NCBI GenBank assembly: GCA_022759285.1
Contig: JAEMPM010000085.1
Coordinates: forward strand, 5,557-24,355
Direction of reading: 5' to 3'
DNA: 18,799 bases
DNA from: Thermocrinis sp.
GTDB lineage: Bacteria; Aquificota; Aquificia; Aquificales; Aquificaceae
The notes under the pieces were generated by a model. The model was not told where the DNA came from and made no database searches. It saw only the letters and a program-made list of their open reading frames with translations. The translations under genes were made by a program, and so were the position numbers. Below, in pieces: positions 1 through 7,000 of this stretch (within the stretch, counting starts at the first letter, position 1; every line of letters begins with the position of its first letter).

Positions 1-34
1 GGTTCGTGTTTTTAGAAAAGTTCACATAAAAAAC

Positions 35-63
35 TTGACAAAAATGGACTAAAGTTTTAAACT
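35..63 (+). promoter_or_regulatory. Probable sigma-70 type promoter of dnaK
   Basis: A perfect TTGACA (35-40) is followed after 17 bases by TAAACT (58-63), which matches TATAAT at four of six positions. Transcription would start near 70, leaving a leader of about 15 bases that contains the Shine-Dalgarno sequence AAGGAGGTG (72-80) before the ATG at 86. No CIRCE element (the HrcA operator, TTAGCACTC and its mirror) is visible, so control by HrcA is not supported. A 7-base inverted repeat (AAAACTT at 30-36, AAGTTTT at 52-58) flanks the promoter core. Confidence 0.7.
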
Positions 64-85
64 ATAAAGATAAGGAGGTGTAACT

Positions 86-1954
86 ATGGCGGAGAAAGTT
101 ATAGGGATTGACTTGGGAACTACCAACTCGGTTGTTGCTGTTATGATAGGCGATGAGCCTGTGGTTATACAAAATCAGGAGGGTTCAAGGCTTACCCCCT
201 CCGTGGTATCTTGGACAAAAGAGAAGGAAATATTGGTGGGTGAGCCTGCCAAAAGGCGTGCCATTTTGGATCCCGAGAATACCGTTTATGAATCAAAGAG
301 GTTCATAGGAAGAAAGTTTGAAGAGGTAAAGGAAGAAGCAAAGAGGGTTTCCTACAGAGTTGTTCCGGACGAAAAAGGAGACGCAAGCTTTGAAATCCCA
401 AATCTTGGAAGAAAGGTACGTCCGGAGGAGGTCGGTGCCCTAGTTCTCAAAAAGCTAAAGGAAGCTGCAGAAGCCTACTTGGGAGAGAAGATCACCAAGG
501 CGGTCATAACGGTGCCTGCTTACTTTAACGAAAGGCAAAGACAGGCTACCAAGGATGCGGGTAAGATTGCAGGGCTTGAGGTTCTCAGAATACTCAACGA
601 ACCCACCGCCGCAGCTCTTGCCTACGGGCTTGACAAGAAAAGCGATGTAAGAATACTGGTCTATGACTTTGGTGGTGGTACCTTTGACGTGTCCATCCTT
701 GAGGGTGGAGATGGTGTTATAGAGGTAAAGGCAACTGCAGGAGATACCCATTTGGGTGGTGCCAACATAGACGAGAGGATAATGGAATGGCTCATAGAGG
801 AGTTCAAGAAAGAAACCGGCATAGACCTAAGAAAGGACAAAACCGCCCTACAAAGACTAAAAGACGCCTCCGAGCAAGCCAAAAAGGAACTTTCCTTTAA
901 GCTTGAAACGGAGATCAACCTTCCCTTTATTACAATAGACCCATCTACCAATCAACCCTTGCACCTACAGAAAAAGCTGACCAGAGCAAGGCTTGAGGAA
1001 ATGATCAAGGATCTGGTAGATAGGACTATGGAGATCGTAGAGAAAGCTTTGAAGGATGCCAAGCTCAGACCTGAAGACATAGATGATGTAGTACTTGTAG
1101 GTGGTTCCACTCGTATTCCTTTGGTTCAGCAAAGAATAAGAGAATTCTTTGGAAAAGAACCTCACAAGGGCGTACACCCTGACGAGGTGGTTGCGGTAGG
1201 TGCTGCCATACAGGCAGGCATACTCTCCGGTCAGGTAAAGGAAATACTTCTCGTGGACGTAACACCCCTTTCATTGGGAGTAGAAACCTACGGTGGAGTT
1301 ATGACCGTTTTGATACCAAGAAACACACCTATTCCCTACAAAAAGTGCGAGATATTCACCACCGCTGCAGACTATCAAACAGAAGTAGAAATTCACGTCC
1401 TACAAGGCGAAAGGCCCTTGGCAAAGGACAACAAGTCTTTGGGTAAGTTCTACCTGACGGGTATACCACCCGCACCAAGAGGAGTACCAAAGATAGAGGT
1501 TTGCTTTGACATAGACGTGGATGGTATACTGCATGTGACCGCCAAAGACCTTGGAACTGGTAAGGAGCAATCCATAAGGATTCAACCTTCTTCTGGACTC
1601 ACCCAAGAGGACATAGAAAGAATCATCAAAGAAGCCCAAATGCACGAAGAGGAAGACAGGAAAAAGAAAGAGCTCATTGAAGCCAAGAACCAACTGGATA
1701 TGCACCTTTACAACTTGGAAAAGGTCCTCAGGGAAAACAGGGACAAACTGCCTTCAGACCTTGTTTCAGAAGCGGAAAAGGTCATCCAAGAGGGCAAAAA
1801 GGTCTTTGCAGAATCTCAGGACATCAATGAGGTAAGAAGAACCACAGAGAGAGTGCTCGAAGTTGCTGGAAAGGTAGGTGGATACATATATCAGTCTGCG
1901 GAAAAGAAGGAAGGCGGTGATGGTGGTGATGTAATAGAGGGCAAAACTTTATAA
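86..1954 (+). CDS. dnaK: Molecular chaperone DnaK (Hsp70)
   Basis: ATP-dependent cytosolic chaperone that binds exposed hydrophobic segments of unfolded proteins, working with DnaJ and GrpE (neither is in this window). The 622 residues show the full Hsp70 layout: phosphate-binding loop GIDLGTTNS (7-15), second phosphate loop DFGGGTFD (194-201), the VGGSTRIP adenosine motif (338-345), the interdomain linker VDVTPLSLG (390-398), then a beta substrate-binding domain and a charged helical lid from about residue 510. Length is slightly below the E. coli protein (638). The C-terminus ends in a short Gly/Asp stretch and GKTL, without the acidic EEV-like tail of many bacterial DnaKs. The ATG follows a strong Shine-Dalgarno sequence and its own promoter. 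hslO begins 21 bases after the stop and is probably co-transcribed. Confidence 0.98.
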   Translation: MAEKVIGIDLGTTNSVVAVMIGDEPVVIQNQEGSRLTPSVVSWTKEKEILVGEPAKRRAILDPENTVYESKRFIGRKFEEVKEEAKRVSYRVVPDEKGDASFEIPNLGRKVRPEEVGALVLKKLKEAAEAYLGEKITKAVITVPAYFNERQRQATKDAGKIAGLEVLRILNEPTAAALAYGLDKKSDVRILVYDFGGGTFDVSILEGGDGVIEVKATAGDTHLGGANIDERIMEWLIEEFKKETGIDLRKDKTALQRLKDASEQAKKELSFKLETEINLPFITIDPSTNQPLHLQKKLTRARLEEMIKDLVDRTMEIVEKALKDAKLRPEDIDDVVLVGGSTRIPLVQQRIREFFGKEPHKGVHPDEVVAVGAAIQAGILSGQVKEILLVDVTPLSLGVETYGGVMTVLIPRNTPIPYKKCEIFTTAADYQTEVEIHVLQGERPLAKDNKSLGKFYLTGIPPAPRGVPKIEVCFDIDVDGILHVTAKDLGTGKEQSIRIQPSSGLTQEDIERIIKEAQMHEEEDRKKKELIEAKNQLDMHLYNLEKVLRENRDKLPSDLVSEAEKVIQEGKKVFAESQDINEVRRTTERVLEVAGKVGGYIYQSAEKKEGGDGGDVIEGKTL

Positions 1955-1975
1955 GGTAGCTTATATTCATCCATT

Positions 1976-2842
1976 ATGCTGTACAAAGATTTAGACCAGC
2001 AGACGAAGGAGGACCTGAGAAACTATTTTGAAGAGAGAGACTATGCGGTTATAGCGGTTCCCAAGGAGGAACCCATAAGGGTTTATGTTATAAAGGCGGA
2101 CAGGGTAGTGGAAACTGCCAGAAGGGTCCATCAGTTGGACCCCGGCTCCACAATTTTACTTGGTGAATGGCTTCTGTCCGCTTTAATCCTCTCCTCTCTT
2201 CTAAAACATGGGAGCTCTCAAAAGGTGCTTTTGAAATTAAGCACTCCGGAATATTCCTTGGTAGCAGAAGCAGACGGTATGGGTAGGGTAAGGGGCTTTA
2301 TTGGCAAAGGAGATCCAGAGGGGGAGGAAACCATAACCGTAGTTAAAGAACTCCGTATGGGCACTCCATACACCAGCATAATCCCAGTAGTTAGCAAAAG
2401 CATAAAGGAAAACCTTCTGTATTACTTTGAACAGTCTGAACAGATAAAAACTGCCTTAGACTTAGGCGTGGTTTTGAAGGAGGATGGAAGTGTCAAGCAC
2501 GCGGGCGCTTACATGATTCAAACTATGGGTGGCACAAGCCCAAAAGTTGAAGAGTTGCTTCTCAAAAGGATCAGAGAACTACCTCCCTATTCTCAAATCC
2601 TTTCCTTGGAGAAGAGACCGGAGGAGTTTCTGGAAGAGCTCATCGGGGATATGAAGCCTAGGATTGTGGGTCTGAAGGAGATTGAGTATTACTGCCCTTG
2701 TAACGAAGAGATTGCTAAGGCGAGCCTTAGTCTCCTGAGCATGGAGGAAATAGAAGAAATACTCGCCGAAGGTCCAGCAGAAGTGGTTTGCAACTTCTGT
2801 GGAAGAGTATATCGCTTTGATAGAGAATCTCTGTCTATGTAG
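1976..2842 (+). CDS. hslO: Redox-regulated chaperone Hsp33
   Basis: Hsp33 is a cytosolic holdase activated when oxidative stress plus unfolding releases its zinc; clients are later passed to the DnaK system. The 288-residue product has the N-terminal core with the family segment LGVVLKEDGSVKHAGAYMIQ (163-182). The C-terminal redox switch has all four cysteines: C240 and C242 (CPC) and C272 and C275 (CNFC). The second half of the linker region between core and zinc domain is charged and helical. The gene starts 21 bases after dnaK with no good Shine-Dalgarno sequence (nearest AAGG is at 1954-1957, too far upstream), so translation may depend on coupling or simply be weak. Position directly behind dnaK fits a foldase/holdase pair. 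Confidence 0.95.
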   Translation: MLYKDLDQQTKEDLRNYFEERDYAVIAVPKEEPIRVYVIKADRVVETARRVHQLDPGSTILLGEWLLSALILSSLLKHGSSQKVLLKLSTPEYSLVAEADGMGRVRGFIGKGDPEGEETITVVKELRMGTPYTSIIPVVSKSIKENLLYYFEQSEQIKTALDLGVVLKEDGSVKHAGAYMIQTMGGTSPKVEELLLKRIRELPPYSQILSLEKRPEEFLEELIGDMKPRIVGLKEIEYYCPCNEEIAKASLSLLSMEEIEEILAEGPAEVVCNFCGRVYRFDRESLSM

Positions 2843-2867
2843 ATAGGAAGAGCCGTAGTGGATTTTT

Positions 2868-2896
2868 TTGCAAACCTGAAATTTTTCTGATATAAT
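2868..2896 (+). promoter_or_regulatory. Promoter of the rplN-led ribosomal operon
   Basis: TTGCAA (2868-2873, four of six to TTGACA) is separated by 17 bases from a perfect TATAAT (2891-2896). The predicted start near 2903 gives a leader of about 24 bases, with the Shine-Dalgarno sequence AGGAGA (2915-2920) six bases before the rplN ATG (2927). T-runs lie just upstream and inside the spacer. The hslO stop is at 2840-2842, so the promoter lies wholly in the 84-base gap. No hairpin typical of a terminator was seen between hslO and this promoter. Confidence 0.8.
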
Positions 2897-2926
2897 TAAT
2901 AGTCTCATTTATTCAGGAGAGAAGCC

Positions 2927-3292
2927 ATGATACAGAGGCAGACTTATTGTAATGTTGCAGACAATTCAGGTGCTAAAAAGGTTCAAGTAATAGGTATACC
3001 CTATGCCCCAAGGAAGTATGCAGTTCCTGGGGATGTGGTTACAGTGACAGTCAAGGAAGCAACCCCCAACAGCCCTGCCAAGAAGGGCAATATATATAGG
3101 GCGGTAGTTGTCAGGACCAAGAAGGAAATCAGGAGACCGGACGGTAGCTACATAAAGTTTGACGACAATGCGGTGGTTCTACTCAATCAGTACGGAGAGC
3201 CCTTGGGCACCAGAATATTGGGACCCATAGCAAGGGAAGTCAGAAACAGAGGATTTACTAAACTTGCGTCCCTTGCACCGGAGGTGGTCTAA
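2927..3292 (+). CDS. rplN: 50S ribosomal protein L14
   Basis: L14 binds 23S rRNA and forms an intersubunit bridge with the 30S subunit. The 121-residue length is standard (122 in E. coli), and the start is typical (MIQRQTYCNVADNSGAKKVQ), including the VADNSGAK signature at residues 11-18. It is the first gene of the operon here, directly behind a strong promoter, although in most bacteria it follows rpsQ. The stop codon TAA shares its last base with the ATG of rplX (3292). Confidence 0.98.
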   Translation: MIQRQTYCNVADNSGAKKVQVIGIPYAPRKYAVPGDVVTVTVKEATPNSPAKKGNIYRAVVVRTKKEIRRPDGSYIKFDDNAVVLLNQYGEPLGTRILGPIAREVRNRGFTKLASLAPEVV

Positions 3293-3642
3293 TGGCGGCA
3301 AAGATCAAAAAGGGTGATACAGTAGTTGTAATGAGAGGAAAGGAAAAGGGGAAAACCGGTGAGGTTATAAAAGTGCTTAAGAAAGAAAACAGAGTGGTTG
3401 TCAAGAATGTTAACTTTGTTAAAAAGCACGTGAAGGCAATTCCCGGTGTGAGAGAAGGTGGTATATACGAGTTTGAGGCACCTATACACATAAGCAATGT
3501 GATGTTGGTGTGTCCCAAGTGTGGAAAGCCTACAAGAGTGGGGTTTAGGATGGTGCAAGAGGGAGACACACTGAGAAAATACAGGTTCTGTAAAAAATGT
3601 GGTGAAAACATAGACTTAGTCCGAGAGAGGGTTAAAAAATGA
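3292..3642 (+). CDS. rplX: 50S ribosomal protein L24, zinc-ribbon form
   Basis: L24 is an assembly-initiator protein that binds the 5' part of 23S rRNA. The KOW motif is at residues 6-28 (KKGDTVVVMRGKEKGKTGEV). The 116 residues include two Cys pairs, C74/C77 (CPKC) and C100/C103 (CKKC), the zinc-binding form found in many bacteria but absent from E. coli. The ATG overlaps the rplN stop by one base and is preceded by GGAGGTGG. The TGA stop overlaps the ATG of rplE (ATGA), which indicates translational coupling. Confidence 0.98.
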   Translation: MAAKIKKGDTVVVMRGKEKGKTGEVIKVLKKENRVVVKNVNFVKKHVKAIPGVREGGIYEFEAPIHISNVMLVCPKCGKPTRVGFRMVQEGDTLRKYRFCKKCGENIDLVRERVKK

Positions 3643-4202
3643 GCGTGGAAACCAAATATGTTCCAAGGCTTTATAAGAAGTATAAGGAAGAAGTGGTTCC
3701 TAAGCTGATAGCACGATTTGGGTACAAAAACCCTATGGAAGTGCCCAGGCTGGTAAAGATAGTGGTCAATATGGGTGTAGGTGAAGCGGTCAAGGACATA
3801 AAGTACTTGGAGAGGGCTATAGAAGACCTGAGGGCCATAACGGGACAACAGCCCGCAGTAAGGAGAGCTAAAAAGTCCGAGGCAGGCTTTAAGCTCAGAA
3901 AGGGTATGCCCGTAGGTCTAAAGGTTACCCTTCGCAAAGAAAGGATGTGGGACTTCTTGGACAAACTCATATCCGTTGCCCTGCCAAGGGTCAAGGACTT
4001 TAAGGGTCTTAATCCAAGGTCCTTTGATGGTAGAGGGAACTACGCTTTTGGCATTGCGGAGCAAATCGTCTTCCCAGAGATAGACTACGAAAAGGTGGAT
4101 GCAATAAGGGGCATGGATATAATCATTCACACTACAGCAGAGACTGACGAAGAAGCCCTTTGGCTGTTAGCTTTGTTGGGCTTACCAATAAGGAGTTTTT
4201 AG
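3639..4202 (+). CDS. rplE: 50S ribosomal protein L5
   Basis: L5 binds 5S rRNA and contacts P-site tRNA in the central protuberance. The 187-residue protein carries the family segments PRLVKIVVNMGVGEA (about 36-50), LRKGMPVGLKVTLR (about 91-104), RSFDGRGNYAFGI (about 127-139) and the C-terminal GMDIIIHTTAETDEEA. It starts within the last codon of rplX (ATGA overlap) and is followed after nine bases by rpsN, whose Shine-Dalgarno sequence AGGAGG overlaps the end of the rplE stop codon. Confidence 0.98.
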   Translation: MSVETKYVPRLYKKYKEEVVPKLIARFGYKNPMEVPRLVKIVVNMGVGEAVKDIKYLERAIEDLRAITGQQPAVRRAKKSEAGFKLRKGMPVGLKVTLRKERMWDFLDKLISVALPRVKDFKGLNPRSFDGRGNYAFGIAEQIVFPEIDYEKVDAIRGMDIIIHTTAETDEEALWLLALLGLPIRSF

Positions 4203-4211
4203 GAGGTAAAG

Positions 4212-4400
4212 ATGGCTAGAAAGGCAAAGGTTGCAAAGGATATTAAGCACTTTCCAAAGTATGAGGTTAGGCGAAAGAACAGGTGCCCCCTTTGTGGAAG
4301 ACCTAGGGGTTTTATAAGGTACTTTGGCATGTGCAGGCTCTGCTTTAGAGAACGTGCCCTTAGGGGAGAGCTCCCCGGTGTGAGAAAAGCCAGTTGGTAA
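4212..4400 (+). CDS. rpsN: 30S ribosomal protein S14, type Z (zinc-binding)
   Basis: S14 helps assemble the 30S head near the A site. This is the short zinc-binding type Z (rpsZ-like): 62 residues with C25/C28 (CPLC) and C41/C44 (CRLC) and the C-terminal GELPGVRKASW, which is diagnostic of the family. The long Cys-free type found in E. coli is about 100 residues. AGGAGG lies a few bases before the ATG. The gene sits in its standard place between rplE and rpsH. Confidence 0.97.
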   Translation: MARKAKVAKDIKHFPKYEVRRKNRCPLCGRPRGFIRYFGMCRLCFRERALRGELPGVRKASW

Positions 4401-4412
4401 GGAGGTTAAAAA

Positions 4413-4823
4413 ATGGACCCAGTAGCGGATATGTTCTCAGCTATAAGAAACGCCATAATGAGAAGAAAGGATTATGTGGATGTTCCCTCCTCCAAACTAA
4501 AAGAGGCGATTCTTAACGTTTTGCAAAAAGAAGGATACATTCTCAAGTGGGAAAGGCTTGACTCTGAGGAGCACAGAAAGGGCACCCAATATAAGCTCAG
4601 GATTTATCTAAAGTATGCAGACCCCAAAAAGACCAAGAGTGTAATAAGGGGACTGGTTAAGGTTTCCAAGCCCGGTAGAAGGATCTATGTGCCAAAGCAC
4701 TTGGTGCCCCATGTGCGGAAAGGTCTTGGAATCGCCATACTCTCCACCGATGCTGGAGTAATAACAGATCATGAGGCAAGAAAGCTCGGCAAAGGTGGAG
4801 AGGTAATAGCCTATGTATGGTGA
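4413..4823 (+). CDS. rpsH: 30S ribosomal protein S8
   Basis: S8 is a primary 16S rRNA binder needed for folding the central domain; in E. coli it also represses the spc operon by binding its mRNA near rplE. The 136 residues begin with MDPVADMFSAIRNA and end with the signature GVITDHEARKLGKGGEVIAY plus VW. The start has AAGGAGG at an ideal distance. I could not identify an S8-binding mimic in the upstream mRNA by eye, so autoregulation is not shown. Confidence 0.98.
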   Translation: MDPVADMFSAIRNAIMRRKDYVDVPSSKLKEAILNVLQKEGYILKWERLDSEEHRKGTQYKLRIYLKYADPKKTKSVIRGLVKVSKPGRRIYVPKHLVPHVRKGLGIAILSTDAGVITDHEARKLGKGGEVIAYVW

Positions 4824-4831
4824 GGTGAGCC

Positions 4832-5389
4832 ATGTCAAGGATAGGTAAAAAGCCCATAGAAATACCTAGCAATGTAAAGGTAAATTACATCGATGGTGTT
4901 TTAAATGTAGAAGGACCAAAGGGTAAACTCTCTTTGGCTATCCACCCGGACATAAAGCTGAGCATAGAAAACAATCATATAAAGTTGGAAAGACCTTCCG
5001 ATGCACCTTTTCACAGGGCAATTCATGGCACCATGGCTGCGCTTATAAGGAACATGATTAAAGGCGTGACGGAAGGCTATACGGTGGTCCTTGAGATAGT
5101 AGGTTTGGGATACAGGGCAGCGGTAAAAGGAAACAACTTAGAGTTGAACTTGGGCTACTCTCACCCGGTTGTATATCCTATACCCAACGATGTGAAGATA
5201 GAAGTAAAGGAGAACAAAATTTACGTCAGTGGTGTTGACAAGCAAAGGGTAGGACAGGTAGCAGCGGAGATAAGAGCCTTCAGGAAGCCAGATGCTTACA
5301 AGGGTAAAGGCATAAGGTATGAAGGAGAGCAACTAAGACTCAAGGCAGGTAAAGCTGCAGGAAAGGGCAAAGGTGGAAAAGGTAAGTAA
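4832..5389 (+). CDS. rplF: 50S ribosomal protein L6
   Basis: L6 binds 23S rRNA near the factor-binding site and the sarcin-ricin loop. The 185 residues begin with MSRIGKKPIEIP and contain the C-terminal-domain signature PDAYKGKGIRYEGE (about 151-164). The protein ends in a Gly/Lys-rich tail (AGKGKGGKGK), a basic extension likely to contact rRNA. The Shine-Dalgarno GAGGTGAG overlaps the rpsH stop region, eight bases separate the genes, and rplR follows after 18 bases. Confidence 0.98.
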   Translation: MSRIGKKPIEIPSNVKVNYIDGVLNVEGPKGKLSLAIHPDIKLSIENNHIKLERPSDAPFHRAIHGTMAALIRNMIKGVTEGYTVVLEIVGLGYRAAVKGNNLELNLGYSHPVVYPIPNDVKIEVKENKIYVSGVDKQRVGQVAAEIRAFRKPDAYKGKGIRYEGEQLRLKAGKAAGKGKGGKGK

Positions 5390-5407
5390 GTAAGGAGGTA
5401 AGAGAAA

Positions 5408-5779
5408 ATGGCAAAGTTAAGCAGGCATGAAAGAAGAGAAAGAAGACACAAAAGAATAAGAAAGAAGATCTTTGGTACTCCAGAAAGACCTAGGCTCTGC
5501 GTATATAGAAGTTTAACTGCCTTTTATGCGCAGATCATAGACGACACCACCGGAAGGACTTTGGTCTCTGCTTCCTCTATAGATCGGGACTATGTCCAGC
5601 TTACGGGCAAGAGGGGTGGAAAGTCCATAGAGGACGTACAAAAGGTTGCGGAACTTCTGGTTAAGAAGGCTTTGGAAAAGGGTATAAAGAAGGTGGTCTT
5701 TGACAGAGGTGGATTCCTATATCATGGTAAAATTAAAGCCTTTGCAGATAAATGCAGAGAGCTTGGTTTAGAGTTCTGA
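5408..5779 (+). CDS. rplR: 50S ribosomal protein L18
   Basis: L18 joins 5S rRNA to the large subunit together with L5. The 123 residues have a basic N-terminus (HERRERRHKRIRKK), then RPRLCVYRS (about 28-36), and the family C-terminus VVFDRGGFLYHGKIKAFADK followed by CRELGLEF. The ATG is preceded by AAGGAGG with a 9-base spacer. It is in the usual position between rplF and rpsE. Confidence 0.98.
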   Translation: MAKLSRHERRERRHKRIRKKIFGTPERPRLCVYRSLTAFYAQIIDDTTGRTLVSASSIDRDYVQLTGKRGGKSIEDVQKVAELLVKKALEKGIKKVVFDRGGFLYHGKIKAFADKCRELGLEF

Positions 5780-5794
5780 AAAAAGGAGGCTAAA

Positions 5795-6370
5795 ATGGGT
5801 GGTGTATCCATTGAAAGGTTGATTGACGAAAGAAGGAAGGAACAGAACATCCTTGAAATCCAAGATCAGCTTCAACTGGAAGAACGTCTTATATACGCCA
5901 AAAGGACCACAAGGGTTACAAAGGGTGGAAAGAGGTTCTCCTTTAGTGCTTTGGTAATAGTAGGAGATAGGAGAGGCTTTGTGGGCTTTGGTCTTGGAAA
6001 GGCAAGGGAAGTGCCCATAGCCATAGCAAAGGCAATAGAGGATGGTAAAAAGCACATAATAAGGGTACCTATAGTAGAGGGAACGGTTCCCCACGATGTG
6101 ATAGGACATTATGGTCCTACGATGATAAAGGTTATGCCAGCTAGAAGGGGAACGGGTATAGTGGCGGGTGGTGCTGCAAAACCCATCTTTGAACTGGCAG
6201 GATATACGGATGTGCTGACAAAGATCTTGGGTTCCACCAACCCCAACAACGTGGTAAGAGCGGTCTTTGATGCCCTCTTAAAGCTAACCACCCTTGAAGA
6301 GGAGGCTAAACTCAGAGGCATAAGTGAAGAGGAACTAAGAAAAAGATATAAACTTTATGCGAGGGTTTAA
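5795..6370 (+). CDS. rpsE: 30S ribosomal protein S5
   Basis: S5 lies at the mRNA entry side of the 30S subunit and influences decoding accuracy. The 191 residues include the double-stranded-RNA-binding-like N-terminal domain, with RVTKGGKRFSFSALVIVGD (about 37-55) and GFGLGKAREVPIAIAKA, and the C-terminal domain with GGAAKPIFELAG and the GSTNPNNVVRA segment. There is an N-terminal extension of about 15 residues compared with the E. coli protein (167). The start follows AAAGGAGG. rpmD begins two bases after the stop. Confidence 0.98.
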   Translation: MGGVSIERLIDERRKEQNILEIQDQLQLEERLIYAKRTTRVTKGGKRFSFSALVIVGDRRGFVGFGLGKAREVPIAIAKAIEDGKKHIIRVPIVEGTVPHDVIGHYGPTMIKVMPARRGTGIVAGGAAKPIFELAGYTDVLTKILGSTNPNNVVRAVFDALLKLTTLEEEAKLRGISEEELRKRYKLYARV

Positions 6371-6372
6371 AG

Positions 6373-6567
6373 ATGGGTAAGTTAAGAGTACGTTTGGTTA
6401 GAGGTTTGGCAGGAAAGCCAGAAAAACACATAAAGGCAGTCAAAAGCTTGGGTCTGAGAAAAGTGGGAGATGAAAGGGTGCTCGAGGACAACCCTATGGT
6501 CAGGGGTAACATAAAAGTAGCTCATTACCTTGTAGAAGTGGAGGAGGTGAAAGATGAAACTGCATGA
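6373..6567 (+). CDS. rpmD: 50S ribosomal protein L30
   Basis: Small large-subunit protein with a ferredoxin-like fold. The 64 residues show the family pattern LRVRLVRGLAGKPEKHIKAV then SLGLRKVGDERVLEDNPMVRG. It sits in its standard place between rpsE and rplO. Its last 14 bases overlap the start of rplO, and the rplO Shine-Dalgarno sequence (GGAGGTGA, 6543-6550) lies inside rpmD, so the two are probably translationally coupled. Confidence 0.97.
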   Translation: MGKLRVRLVRGLAGKPEKHIKAVKSLGLRKVGDERVLEDNPMVRGNIKVAHYLVEVEEVKDETA

Positions 6568-7000
6568 ACTTGCACCAAACCCAGGTGCTACAAAGGAAAG
6601 GAAAAGGGTAGGTAGAGGTCCAGGTTCCGGCCATGGAAAAACTGCAGGTAGGGGACACAAAGGACAAAAGAGCAGGTCTGGAGATAGGAGGCTTCCTTCC
6701 TGGTTTGAGGGTGGTCAAACACCCCTCCACAAGAGGATTCCAAAAAGGGGCTTTAGAAGCCCTAACAGAATTGAGTATTCAGTGGTGAATGTAAAGACCT
6801 TAGACAGATACTTCTCCGAAGGCGAGGAAGTCACACCAGAAAAGCTCTTAGAGAAGGGTCTTGTGAAAAAGGGAATGCCAGTGAAAATACTGGGTGATGG
6901 AGAGATAACCAAGAGGCTTGTGGTGAAAGCACACGCCTTTTCTCAAAGTGCTAAGGAAAAAATTGAAAAAGCAGGTGGGACCTGCGAGGTGATCGCTTGA
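6554..7000 (+). CDS. rplO: 50S ribosomal protein L15
   Basis: L15 is a late assembly protein of the 50S subunit. The 148 residues begin MKLHELAPNPGATKERKRVG, followed by the Gly/Arg-rich extended region GRGPGSGHGKTAGRGHKGQK that threads into rRNA, and end with a globular domain containing VKAHAFSQSAKEKIEKAGG. The ATG overlaps rpmD by 14 bases. Its stop codon TGA (6998-7000) overlaps the TTG start of secY. Confidence 0.98.
   Translation: MKLHELAPNPGATKERKRVGRGPGSGHGKTAGRGHKGQKSRSGDRRLPSWFEGGQTPLHKRIPKRGFRSPNRIEYSVVNVKTLDRYFSEGEEVTPEKLLEKGLVKKGMPVKILGDGEITKRLVVKAHAFSQSAKEKIEKAGGTCEVIA

Noticed and set aside
1..85. CIRCE/HrcA operator before dnaK
   Set aside because: No TTAGCACTC or its mirror occurs; only a short AT-rich inverted repeat is present.
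3258..3848. A 196-codon open frame on the minus strand across rplX and rplE
   Set aside because: It lies opposite two certain ribosomal genes, has no recognisable domain and no ribosome binding site; it is an artefact of codon bias.
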